This document shows, piece by piece, positions 56,215 to 64,000 of a DNA stretch of 64,000 nucleotides. The notes under the pieces were generated by a model that saw only the letters and a list, made by a program, of their open reading frames with translations, did no database searches and was not told the DNA's origin. Source of the DNA: Mesorhizobium huakuii. Its GTDB lineage: Bacteria > Pseudomonadota > Alphaproteobacteria > Rhizobiales > Rhizobiaceae. The position numbers were made by a program, and so were the translations under genes. The DNA lies in NCBI RefSeq assembly GCF_014189455.1, contig NZ_CP050296.1, positions 434,001 through 498,000 on the forward strand, written 5' to 3'. Each line of letters opens with the position of its first letter. The stretch's first letter is position 1.

Positions 56215-57830
56215 CCCGTCTTATGCACGACGTTGCGTCTGAGAGGTTGGCGGATGTAGCCTAAGCGATTGATTTGGCGTAGGATTCGGTTGTCTAAGCC
56301 AACCCTGCCACCGCCTCTCGCGAGCCACACCCGCCATGACCGATGATACGTTGCTGCCGCTCTCATTTCCAGCCGTTGGACGCAAGAAGATCACAGCTGC
56401 GTTTGACGGCGGACGCATCACCTCGGATGGTGGCGTCATGCTTTTGGCAGCGGCCGAGCGACGCCTGCAACTGGCCGACAGGCTGGCCGCCGCGATCCAC
56501 GATCCGCGCGATCCAGCGCGGGTGACGCACGCCATGGCCGACATTGTGCGCGCCCGCATCTTTGCGATCGCATGCGGCTACGAGGATGCCAACGATCTCG
56601 ACCGGCTGCGCACCGACCCGGCCTTCAAGCTCGCCTGCGGGCGGCTGCCCGACAGCGGGATTGATCTGTGCTCGCAGCCGACATGCTCGCGCCTCGAGAA
56701 CCTGCCCGACCTGCGCACCGTCATCCGGCTCGGCTGGGTGCTGGTCGATCTGTGGCTGTCGAGCTATGCCGCGCCGCCCAAAAGCGTCACGCTCGACATC
56801 GACGACACGGTGGATGTCGTTCACGGCCATCAGCAGCTCTCGCTGTTCAACGCCCATTACGACGAGCGTTGCTTCCTGCCGATCCACATCTACGACGCCG
56901 CGACAGGACGCCCGGTCGCCATGATCCTGCGTCCTGGCAGGACCCCGGCGGGCAAGGAGATCCGCGGCCATCTGCGCCGGCTTGTCCGGCGCATCCGCGC
57001 CCGCTGGCCGACCACCCGCATTCTGATCCGCGGCGATGGCCACTATGGCCGGGCGCAAGTCATGGCATGGTGCGAGGACAATGCGGTCGACTACCTCTTC
57101 GGATTGCCCGGCAACAAGGTTCTCCAGCGTCTCGTTGATGAAGCCGCCGACGATATCCGCACCCGCCGCGCGCTCGAGCAGAAGCCGGTGCTGCGCGGCT
57201 ATGCCGAGACCCGATACAAGGCGAAATCCTGGAAGACGGAACGCCGCGCCTGCGCCCGCATCGAGGCAACCACCCTCGGCCTCGACATCCGCTTCGTCGT
57301 CACCAATCTCGACAAAGGCTCCGCCGAGCATGTCTACGATGTGATCTACTGCGCCCGCGGCCAGGCCGAAAACCTGATCAAGATGCACAAGAGCCAGCTC
57401 GCCTCCGACCGCACCAGCTGCCGCTCACCGATTGCCAACCAGGTCCGTCTCGTCCTGCACACCGCCGCATACTGGTTGATGCTCACCCTGCGCGAGGCGG
57501 TGCCCACGACCCATCATCTGTGCAACGCCGAGTTCGCTACACTGCGGCTCAGGCTTCTCAAGCTCGGCGCCCGCGTCACCGAAACCGTCTCGCGCATCCG
57601 TCTGGCCTTCGCCGCCGCCTGTCCCGAAGCAAGTCTGTTCCGAACGATCGCCATCACGCTGCAGCCCGCAGGGCCATGAGCGCCGGGGCATCAAAGCCCC
57701 GCCGAACCCGATACCTTGACCCTCCAGCGCGTTCCAAAGTCCAGTCTCAGCTGCGGTGAAAAAGACGCCTCACACCTTCATGACCGAACGCTAAGCGGCA
57801 AGGAACCAGGCCGCTCGTGAATAGGACGGG
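56215..57830 (+). mobile_element. IS1380-family insertion sequence, copy 1
   Basis: 1616 bp. Ends CCCGTCTTAT and ATAGGACGGG form the inverted repeat; CTAG duplications at 56211-56214 and 57831-57834. Copy 2 at 60757-62371 appears identical apart from one missing base. Confidence 0.92.
56336..57679 (+). CDS. IS1380-family transposase (intact copy)
   Basis: A 447-aa DDE transposase. Motifs: FDGGRITSDGGVMLL at the N-terminus, the catalytic Asp region LDIDDTVDVVHGHQQLSLFNAHYDE, second Asp ILIRGDGHYGRAQVM, YLFGLPGNKVL, and CARGQAENLIKMHKSQLASDRTSC with the catalytic Glu. Long antisense frames over it are shadows. Confidence 0.95.
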   Translation: MTDDTLLPLSFPAVGRKKITAAFDGGRITSDGGVMLLAAAERRLQLADRLAAAIHDPRDPARVTHAMADIVRARIFAIACGYEDANDLDRLRTDPAFKLACGRLPDSGIDLCSQPTCSRLENLPDLRTVIRLGWVLVDLWLSSYAAPPKSVTLDIDDTVDVVHGHQQLSLFNAHYDERCFLPIHIYDAATGRPVAMILRPGRTPAGKEIRGHLRRLVRRIRARWPTTRILIRGDGHYGRAQVMAWCEDNAVDYLFGLPGNKVLQRLVDEAADDIRTRRALEQKPVLRGYAETRYKAKSWKTERRACARIEATTLGLDIRFVVTNLDKGSAEHVYDVIYCARGQAENLIKMHKSQLASDRTSCRSPIANQVRLVLHTAAYWLMLTLREAVPTTHHLCNAEFATLRLRLLKLGARVTETVSRIRLAFAAACPEASLFRTIAITLQPAGP

Positions 57831-58095
57831 CTAGCAGCGCTCAGCGTCTTCGGCGCACACGGCGGCCCACACTGAGGAAGCTTTGATCGTCGACACCTCA
57901 ATCCTCCTTGGTACGAGTCGTACAGTCGAATCTTATTGAACCCTTAAACGAAGCGAATATGAGTCATTATCGTCGCTGGCTGGCAATTGTGGGTGCTGGC
58001 GCTTGGAGAGTTCGCAAAGCTCCCGCCCTTTGTTGGGAGCTACGTCATGGATTCACATCGGTAGACCTTCTCTGCAGTAAAGCGCATGATGCCGC

Positions 58096-58263
58096 ATGAG
58101 GCGACCGATACCCCTACCGGAAAACGACAACGGCAAGCCCGAAGATCACCTCGCAGCCGTGACCACCGCCCTTCACAAGGTCGTTGAGGGGCTGGATGCA
58201 CAGGCAGCGCTCATAGCCGATGCTATAGCCACTGTGCCACCTATAGGCGCGACCCAGCCGTAG
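58096..58263 (+). CDS. Small hypothetical protein
   Basis: A 55-aa ORF (MRRPIPLPENDNGKPEDHLAAVTTALHKVVEGLDAQAALIADAIATVPPIG...). Helical Ala-rich middle; no SD seen. Weak support; listed because it lies in an otherwise empty stretch (57835-58295) and has a normal codon pattern. Confidence 0.3.
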   Translation: MRRPIPLPENDNGKPEDHLAAVTTALHKVVEGLDAQAALIADAIATVPPIGATQP

Positions 58264-58295
58264 CGGATCATTGGAGGCGTATAGCCAAATGTGCT

Positions 58296-58484
58296 ATGAT
58301 TCGCGTCATGGGGAAGAAGGCGAAGCAGAGCCGCGAAGAGCCGATCGACCGCGAAAGAGTGGCCGAGGCCGACTTCTATGCCCGCAGATGCGGTCTTACC
58401 CGAGAGGAGGCTCTGAAGTTTCTCAAAGAGGCCAGCCCGTCAAAACCGGTGATCCATCTGGTCGGCAAGGGTAAGGGCCGCTAG
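58296..58484 (+). CDS. Small DUF3606-like protein
   Basis: A 62-aa protein (MGKKAKQSREEPIDRERVAEADFYARRCGLTREEALKFLKEA). The DR.RV...DFYA..CGLT.EEAL..L pattern is close to DUF3606. The internal Met at 58308 is an equally possible start. Confidence 0.55.
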   Translation: MIRVMGKKAKQSREEPIDRERVAEADFYARRCGLTREEALKFLKEASPSKPVIHLVGKGKGR

Positions 58485-58566
58485 GCAGCTACCCAGCCGC
58501 AGGGGTTGCACCGGTCCTGTTGTGTTGCATTGGATGAAACCTGACTTCCTTCCCGGGCTGAACCCT

Positions 58567-58884
58567 TCACTCATCCTTCCAGATCACGCGCTTTTCCCAT
58601 CGGATCTCAACCAGGCGCCGGAACCGGATCGTTTCAAGCTCTTGGCCGACCGGATGAAATAACTCAGCGCTCACCGATTCCTTGCGCTTGCATTTTTCGC
58701 AGCGGACCTTTGTCCTTAGCTGATCGGCGGTGACGTTGCCGATCACTTCCCGCAATTCCAGTGGCTTGTAGAACCGCTTGATGTTGCAATAGCCGCACCG
58801 GATACGCGCCACCTGCCCTGCATTGTGGGCATGCATTAGCGTCCACGGGGCGCCTCTCGGCCACTTTTCTGGTTGCTCCGGCAT
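58567..58884 (-). CDS. Zinc-ribbon-type hypothetical protein
   Basis: A 105-aa protein with CGYCNIKRFY and CEKCKRKES, a four-Cys ribbon, and a basic C-terminus (IRFRRLVEIRWEKRVIWKDE). The first Cys pair is near residue 30, the second near 60. A nucleic-acid-binding role is possible; the family is not recognised. Confidence 0.6.
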   Translation of the reverse strand: MPEQPEKWPRGAPWTLMHAHNAGQVARIRCGYCNIKRFYKPLELREVIGNVTADQLRTKVRCEKCKRKESVSAELFHPVGQELETIRFRRLVEIRWEKRVIWKDE

Positions 58885-58977
58885 TCCCTGAAATGAGGAA
58901 CATATTCCTGCCGGTCAAGAGGCTCTTGACTCCGATGTTCTTATTTTGTTCACTGGGCACAAATTGGAGACACAACC

Positions 58978-59256
58978 ATGAAACCGATCATCGCCACCGA
59001 ATCCGAACAGCCCGAGCTTTACGCCCTGGTAAAGCGTGAGCGTCCAGCGATTAACAGGGCGGTCAACAAGATGGCCAAGCAGATGCGTGGCCTGTCCGAT
59101 GTTAGTCAGAAAGTGGCCATTGCCCAGCTTACCGCAACCTGGGCCTTGGCGAACTATCCCGAAGACGTCGATCTTGCGTTATCTCTTTCCGAAGCAATCC
59201 GCCATCAGACCGACATCTATCTCCGGGAAATCACGAAGGTCGGCGTTCGCCACTGA
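58978..59256 (+). CDS. Hypothetical protein
   Basis: A 92-aa helical acidic/basic protein (MKPIIATESEQPELYALVKRERPAINRAVNKMAKQMRGLSD...; ATWALANYPEDVDLALSLSEAIRHQ). It is followed 32 nt later by the SRAP gene, in the same direction. No family recognised. Confidence 0.5.
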   Translation: MKPIIATESEQPELYALVKRERPAINRAVNKMAKQMRGLSDVSQKVAIAQLTATWALANYPEDVDLALSLSEAIRHQTDIYLREITKVGVRH

Positions 59257-59288
59257 TCGAGATTTCAGCCGGCAACTAGGGGTAAGAC

Positions 59289-59980
59289 ATGTGCGGTCGC
59301 TACACCCGATATCTGTCTTGGTCGGAGATCCACCGGCTCTATCGGCTGACAGCGCCGGCAGAGACCGGCCGCAATGACGCGCCGCGCTACAACATCGCGC
59401 CGACTGACGAAGTCCCGTTCATCACGGCAGGCGAAGATGGCAACCACAAGCTCCGCACCGGCCGCTGGTGGCTGGTGCCCTTTGGGCAAAAGACATGCCA
59501 AAGGGAGCCATGTTCAACGCCCGGATAGAGGGCGTCGAAACGACACCTGCATTCCGTGACGCCTTTAAATCGAAACGCTGCCTCATCCCTGCAGATGGCT
59601 ACTACGAGTGGACGATATCACCGGCTGACGGCAAGAAAGACCCCTGGCACATTTTCCAGCCTGAGCACGCGCCGTTCTCATTCGCCGGCCTGTGGGCATA
59701 CAACTCGAACCTTGACATCACCAGTTGCACGATGATCACCGAACCGTCGGCCGCGCCGGTAAATCAGATCCACGATCGCCAGCCGCTCATTCTCGATCCG
59801 GCTTACTATGACGCTTGGCTCGATCCGAACACCCCTGCTGGCGACCTGAAGGACATCCTCAGCCACGACATCGACGAGCAGTTGCAGTTCTACCGGGTTG
59901 GCCGCGACGTCAACGCCGCCGCCATCAACAAGCAGCCCAACGATCATGCCGGGCTGATTGAGCCGATAAAGCTGCTATGA
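59289..59980 (+). pseudogene. SOS-response-associated peptidase (SRAP, YedK/HMCES-like), frameshifted
   Basis: The catalytic N-terminus MCGRYT (Cys2, which links to abasic sites in single-stranded DNA) and APRYNIAPTDEVP are in one frame. After a lost T in CCCTTTGGG (about 59479) the rest follows in another frame: WAKDMPKGAMFNARIE, CLIPADGYYEW, FAGLWAYN and NQIHDRQPLI. Joined length about 230 aa, normal for the family. SRAP proteins shield abasic sites during replication and are often carried by phages and islands. One base restores it, so a sequence error is possible. A short ORF (59977-60075) overlaps its stop by 4 nt. Confidence 0.85.
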
Positions 59981-60055
59981 GCGACGAACCGATTAAGCTT
60001 GCCGAAGGCATGACGGGGACGCCGCGCGATCGCGCAAAGGTGCTTGGCCATACAC

Positions 60056-60466
60056 CTAGCCAAACAGCGATTTAGATATCATTCCAATGTAAACGCCGAA
60101 AAATGTCTCGACGCCACCGAGTGCGATTTTCAACTGATCCGGGCCGAAGTGATCGAGCTGCTGGTAGAACAACCAGAACAGGACTAGTACCAAACTGATA
60201 AGGATGACGGGAAAAGCTACGCAAAGAAGTGCGAAAGTGCCGGACACCTTCTCTGGCGCAGGCTGTCCAGTTCTGTTCGCAATCACATTGCTGAATGCAC
60301 CGAATGCGATGACCGCCAGTACGGGGCTTGCCATTAACAGCGTCTGCATCGCATCGACTCCAGACAGAAGGGAGAATACTCCAAGTGCGATGCCGACAAG
60401 AAAAACAAAAAGGTGACCGAAGATTGCTACAACCGATACGACCGTCCTCAGGGTGCCGAGGGTCAT
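60056..60466 (-). CDS. Four-TM membrane protein
   Basis: A 136-aa protein with four hydrophobic segments (residues about 8-33, 42-62, 77-100, 115-133) and no recognised family. Starts 8 nt after the stop of the IS-interrupted exported-protein gene, so the two once formed an operon. A four-TM partner beside an exported protein may be an effector or accessory pair, but the function is unknown. Confidence 0.6.
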   Translation of the reverse strand: MTLGTLRTVVSVVAIFGHLFVFLVGIALGVFSLLSGVDAMQTLLMASPVLAVIAFGAFSNVIANRTGQPAPEKVSGTFALLCVAFPVILISLVLVLFWLFYQQLDHFGPDQLKIALGGVETFFGVYIGMISKSLFG

Positions 60467-60756
60467 GAGCGCTCCTATCGAAACTCACTAGTCATCGTGC
60501 AAACAAATGGCTTTGTATCTTCCAATCCTTCGGCCTCAACTTTGCATCGGCCCGAGCTGCCGCCCAGAAATAAACCAAAACTTGCGGCCGCAATATATTC
60601 TGCTTCATAAGCGCCTTGTGAGTCGTCGGCGAGGCGTCTGAAATGCTCAACGGTCGGGGGGGTATCACGCCCATTTACTTTTGGCGCCACGCGAAGGTTT
60701 TCGGTGTGAACCACTACCAAATAGTTTGAGCCTCGGGACGTTAGAAACGTCGCTAG

Positions 60757-62371
60757 CCCGTCTTATGCACGACGTTGCGTCTGAGAGGTTGGCGGATGTA
60801 GCCTAAGCGATTGATTTGGCGTAGGATTCGGTTGTCTAAGCCAACCCTGCCACCGCCTCTCGCGAGCCACACCCGCCATGACCGATGATACGTTGCTGCC
60901 GCTCTCATTTCCAGCCGTTGGACGCAAGAAGATCACAGCTGCGTTTGACGGCGGACGCATCACCTCGGATGGTGGCGTCATGCTTTTGGCAGCGGCCGAG
61001 CGACGCCTGCAACTGGCCGACAGGCTGGCCGCCGCGATCCACGATCCGCGCGATCCAGCGCGGGTGACGCACGCCATGGCCGACATTGTGCGCGCCCGCA
61101 TCTTTGCGATCGCATGCGGCTACGAGGATGCCAACGATCTCGACCGGCTGCGCACCGACCCGGCCTTCAAGCTCGCCTGCGGGCGGCTGCCCGACAGCGG
61201 GATTGATCTGTGCTCGCAGCCGACATGCTCGCGCCTCGAGAACCTGCCCGACCTGCGCACCGTCATCCGGCTCGGCTGGGTGCTGGTCGATCTGTGGCTG
61301 TCGAGCTATGCCGCGCCGCCCAAAAGCGTCACGCTCGACATCGACGACACGGTGGATGTCGTTCACGGCCATCAGCAGCTCTCGCTGTTCAACGCCCATT
61401 ACGACGAGCGTTGCTTCCTGCCGATCCACATCTACGACGCCGCGACAGGACGCCCGGTCGCCATGATCCTGCGTCCTGGCAGGACCCCGGCGGGCAAGGA
61501 GATCCGCGGCCATCTGCGCCGGCTTGTCCGGCGCATCCGCGCCCGCTGGCCGACCACCCGCATTCTGATCCGCGGCGATGGCCACTATGGCCGGGCGCAA
61601 GTCATGGCATGGTGCGAGGACAATGCGGTCGACTACCTCTTCGGATTGCCCGGCAACAAGGTTCTCCAGCGTCTCGTTGATGAAGCCGCCGACGATATCC
61701 GCACCCGCCGCGCGCTCGAGCAGAAGCCGGTGCTGCGCGGCTATGCCGAGACCCGATACAAGGCGAAATCCTGGAAGACGGAACGCCGCGCCTGCGCCCG
61801 CATCGAGGCAACCACCCTCGGCCTCGACATCCGCTTCGTCGTCACCAATCTCGACAAAGGCTCCGCCGAGCATGTCTACGATGTGATCTACTGCGCCCGC
61901 GCCAGGCCGAAAACCTGATCAAGATGCACAAGAGCCAGCTCGCCTCCGACCGCACCAGCTGCCGCTCACCGATTGCCAACCAGGTCCGTCTCGTCCTGCA
62001 CACCGCCGCATACTGGTTGATGCTCACCCTGCGCGAGGCGGTGCCCACGACCCATCATCTGTGCAACGCCGAGTTCGCTACACTGCGGCTCAGGCTTCTC
62101 AAGCTCGGCGCCCGCGTCACCGAAACCGTCTCGCGCATCCGTCTGGCCTTCGCCGCCGCCTGTCCCGAAGCAAGTCTGTTCCGAACGATCGCCATCACGC
62201 TGCAGCCCGCAGGGCCATGAGCGCCGGGGCATCAAAGCCCCGCCGAACCCGATACCTTGACCCTCCAGCGCGTTCCAAAGTCCAGTCTCAGCTGCGGTGA
62301 AAAAGACGCCTCACACCTTCATGACCGAACGCTAAGCGGCAAGGAACCAGGCCGCTCGTGAATAGGACGGG
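60757..62371 (+). mobile_element. IS1380-family insertion sequence, copy 2
   Basis: 1615 bp, same ends as copy 1, CTAG duplications at 60753-60756 and 62372-62375. One base shorter than copy 1 because of the deletion in the transposase gene. Confidence 0.92.
60878..62220 (+). pseudogene. IS1380-family transposase, one-base deletion
   Basis: Identical to copy 1 until YDVIYCAR near 61900, where GCGGCC became GCGCC. The frame then ends at ARPKT and loses the catalytic Glu block; the rest is intact in another frame from 61924 to 62220. The element may still be mobilised by copy 1. Confidence 0.9.
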
Positions 62372-63059
62372 CTAGCAAGTCATATCTGTCCCAAGTACCC
62401 TTCTCCTGCGGGCCGCGTGAAATCTCCGATGGAACTATAACTGTCATTCGTTTCGTAGGGACAGATGGGGTTACGGGACTGACGGAAAGCGGGCCTTCAA
62501 TTATCGTTTCGCTCTTTCCAGCCGGAGCCACATATCGCTTTAAGGCAGCCCGGAGAAAAGCTTCAAACTTTGGACCCTTCGAGATATCCCCCACGGCCGC
62601 TTTCTTGACTAATGCATAGCTTATCTCAGCCCCTCCGCAAACGCCGATTGCATGCGTAACCTGGCTTGCGAGCCCTGCATCAATCAGCGCGTTTCCAATA
62701 AATTTCTCTGATCCGGTCGGAACAATGAAATCAGATGTTTCTGAATATAACTCATAATGTTTCCCACGTTTCCATCGATCGTGAAGCTCTTTCTTTAAGG
62801 TTGTTTTATAGCTGCTATCCGCAAAGCTAACAAATGATTTTGAATACCACGGAAATTTGGATAGTATATCGTCAATGTCCTTGACGCTTTTGATTTTTCT
62901 AGTGAAGGCTACCGATAGAGCGCCATACTCTCCACCGCATTGCGTCGGGCCAAGATCTAGAGCGAGGGCAGTGACATTCCCCATGAGGAGAAACGACGCG
63001 ACAAGCATGGCGAATATTGGCGCAAAATGCCTTGGAAGGGAAATCTTATGAATTCGCAT

Positions 63060-63374
63060 TTTCCAAATCCAACACCATTCCGGATTATTTACCGCAAAGT
63101 CGAAAATATCAAGCCTTCCATCGATATCAGCAACGGCGTCGACCTTCAGAGCGTAGGGTTTTCGTCCTACTGGGTGTTGACGAGGAAAGGGCGCGACCGT
63201 TGATCGGCTATCTCGGCTACAACGGTCTTCTCTGGTGAGCGAAGCGCGACTGATGGCCCCTTGGGAGATGCACGGCCGGCCAAGCAGCGGTCGGTTATTT
63301 GGTGGTCTGCGGCTTTGCCGAGAAAGGCCGCCGCTTCCGCAATTTATCCCATGGCGTCCGGTCCCTCCAGAAAC
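63060..63374. other. No gene seen
   Basis: Short open frames only. On the minus strand this is the region between the RiPP-like ORF terminator and the start of the interrupted exported-protein gene; it should contain the promoter of the latter. Confidence 0.45.
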
Positions 63375-63405
63375 AAAAAAGCCCGCCGGCCGGAGCCAGC
63401 GGGCG
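63375..63405 (-). terminator. Terminator after the RiPP-precursor-like gene
   Basis: Minus strand GCCCGCTGGC - TCCG - GCCGGCGGGC followed by TTTTTTG. It lies 26 nt beyond the stop of the small ORF. Shares 25 bases with 8197-8222. Confidence 0.75.
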
Positions 63406-63430
63406 CGTCTGATAGTCCGACAGATTGTCG

Positions 63431-63520
63431 TCAGGCGGCAGGTCTCGATGTCACTACCTGCGCAGTGACCTCGGAAAGGCGCTCATGCTTGATGAGTGTC
63501 GGCTTCTCGTACTTCTTCAT
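63431..63520 (-). CDS. Putative RiPP (lasso-type) precursor peptide
   Basis: A 29-aa ORF, MKKYEKPTLIKHERLSEVTA plus QVVTSRPAA. The leader motif YEKPxLxKxxxLxxVTA is that of alphaproteobacterial lasso-peptide/RiPP precursors (conserved Tyr-Pro-Leu and a Thr near the cleavage site). AGGGGGACAACC precedes the ATG, and an intrinsic terminator follows, so it is a complete small transcription unit. No maturation enzymes are seen in the window, and the core lacks an obvious macrolactam ring acceptor, so the product may not be a true lasso peptide. Confidence 0.6.
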   Translation of the reverse strand: MKKYEKPTLIKHERLSEVTAQVVTSRPAA

Positions 63521-63736
63521 GGTTGTCCCCCTGGTTCTCCCTCTGCGCCAAGGTGCCTTCGGGCGATGACGGTTGTCAAGCTAACGCTAAAATTGCCGCC
63601 ATCTTTCGGCAGCGGGCCAGGGTCTGGGTGCTAGGATCAGCCAGCATAGGTAAACGAGGGCTGGAGGGGTGGTTTCGAGCCTGACAAAGCGAACGGTGAT
63701 GAATCGCGAAATCAGCCCTCCCCCATAGAGCGACTG

Positions 63737-63955
63737 CTAGCGAACAACAGTCCTCAGGTCGCCTCCAGGGCTTTTGGGAACGCTGGCGTCTCTTTGTTGG
63801 CCTTGCGATAAAATAATCACGGAATCGCGCATTATCGTCACGAGGGAGCCGAGATCACCTGTATTGTCCATCCGGGTGGTAGAGACTGCCGACGTTTCAC
63901 GATATGACAGAGTTGCGTCGGTGCCTACGCCGAGAATTCTCATATCGCTTTCCAT
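63737..63955 (-). CDS. Hypothetical small protein
   Basis: A 72-aa ORF (MESDMRILGVGTDATLSYRETSAVSTTRMDNTGDLGSLV...). No signal, TM or family. GGATGG lies upstream of the ATG but is a poor SD. Weak support; included because nothing else is seen in 63530-64000. Confidence 0.25.
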   Translation of the reverse strand: MESDMRILGVGTDATLSYRETSAVSTTRMDNTGDLGSLVTIMRDSVIILSQGQQRDASVPKSPGGDLRTVVR

Positions 63956-64000
63956 CCTTCAAAATCCCGCTGATCGGTTATTTGTTCCATCACGAGATGT

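Larger units (their letters stand above)
60475..63059 (-). pseudogene. Exported hypothetical protein, split by IS1380 copy 2
   Basis: The 5' part (63059 to the CTAG at 62372) encodes a signal peptide (FAPIFAMLVASFLLMGNVTALA) and a domain up to GTWDRYDLLA. Removing the IS and one CTAG copy continues the same frame as TFLTSRGSNYLVVVHTEN, then FRRLADDSQGAYEAEYIAA to 60475. The joined frame is open for 321 codons, which confirms the break is due to the IS. The mature protein has Cys in QCGGEY, VCGGAE, RCKVE and VCTM. No family recognised. Confidence 0.8.

Noticed and set aside
8197-63405. 25-bp direct repeat 8197-8222 / 63375-63405 as attachment sites
   Set aside because: Both are intrinsic terminators on the minus strand; the repeat would enclose clear host genes and a tRNA, and is not at the phage borders.

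Overview
The window looks like a chromosomal segment of a Mesorhizobium-like alphaproteobacterium (Hyphomicrobiales). It is GC-rich, has small rhizobial families (DUF982, DUF3606, GFA, DoxX), RIME-type palindromic intergenic repeats and many short conserved hypotheticals. The assignment is by family content and style, not by a database match.

Layout. (1) 1-7.5 kb is host core: a TPP-riboswitch-controlled pyrimidine/thiamine-precursor uptake operon (ykoF-thiX-thiZ-thiY, minus strand), msrA, a GT39 membrane glycosyltransferase, a DUF1345-like membrane protein and a GNAT acetyltransferase. (2) About 8.7-46.4 kb is a podovirus-type (T7/BPP-1-like) late gene cluster read right to left: TerS-like, TerL (broken), gp13-like, portal, Bbp19-like, head protein, scaffold, major capsid, tail tubular A and B, gp14-like, a large internal/ejection protein, tailspike, endolysin, holin-like, spanin-like genes. 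No integrase, repressor or replication gene is visible in the window, and TerL carries a frameshift and a 1.06-kb insertion, so the element is probably defective or domesticated. Several blocks are spliced into it: a glycan-modification block (FkbM methyltransferase, frameshifted sulfotransferase, GT4) between endolysin and tailspike; an ISAs1-family insertion sequence; exported or lipoprotein morons; and two extra paralogues of the ejection protein.

The most striking content is a set of three paralogous ejection proteins (17.1-19.8, 31.2-33.8 and 40.2-42.7 kb). They share a long N-terminal virion region but have different C-terminal toxin-like domains (WHH nuclease; RelA/SpoT-like; HNH-like nuclease). 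Each is followed by small immunity-like genes, including a tandem immunity pair and a SUKH (SMI1/KNR4) protein. This reads as a polymorphic-toxin system built on a phage DNA-ejection protein. REPIN-like mobile repeats lie beside two of these loci.

(3) 46.6-52.3 kb is host DNA with short conserved genes (PEBP, DoxX, VOC, GFA, DUF3606, DUF982) and a Gln tRNA (TTG). Two copies of a promoter/short-transcript/terminator cassette lie at its left edge, and a third lies at 37.4 kb. (4) 52.3-64 kb is an IS-rich accessory island: an XRE regulator with a strong palindromic operator divergent from a SEL1-repeat gene, an IS256-family element with a 9-bp target duplication, two near-identical IS1380-family elements with CTAG duplications (the second splits a hypothetical exported-protein gene), a frameshifted SRAP (YedK/HMCES-like) gene, a four-TM membrane protein and a small RiPP-precursor-like ORF. 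Six single-base frameshifts occur across the window; they may be real decay or sequence errors.
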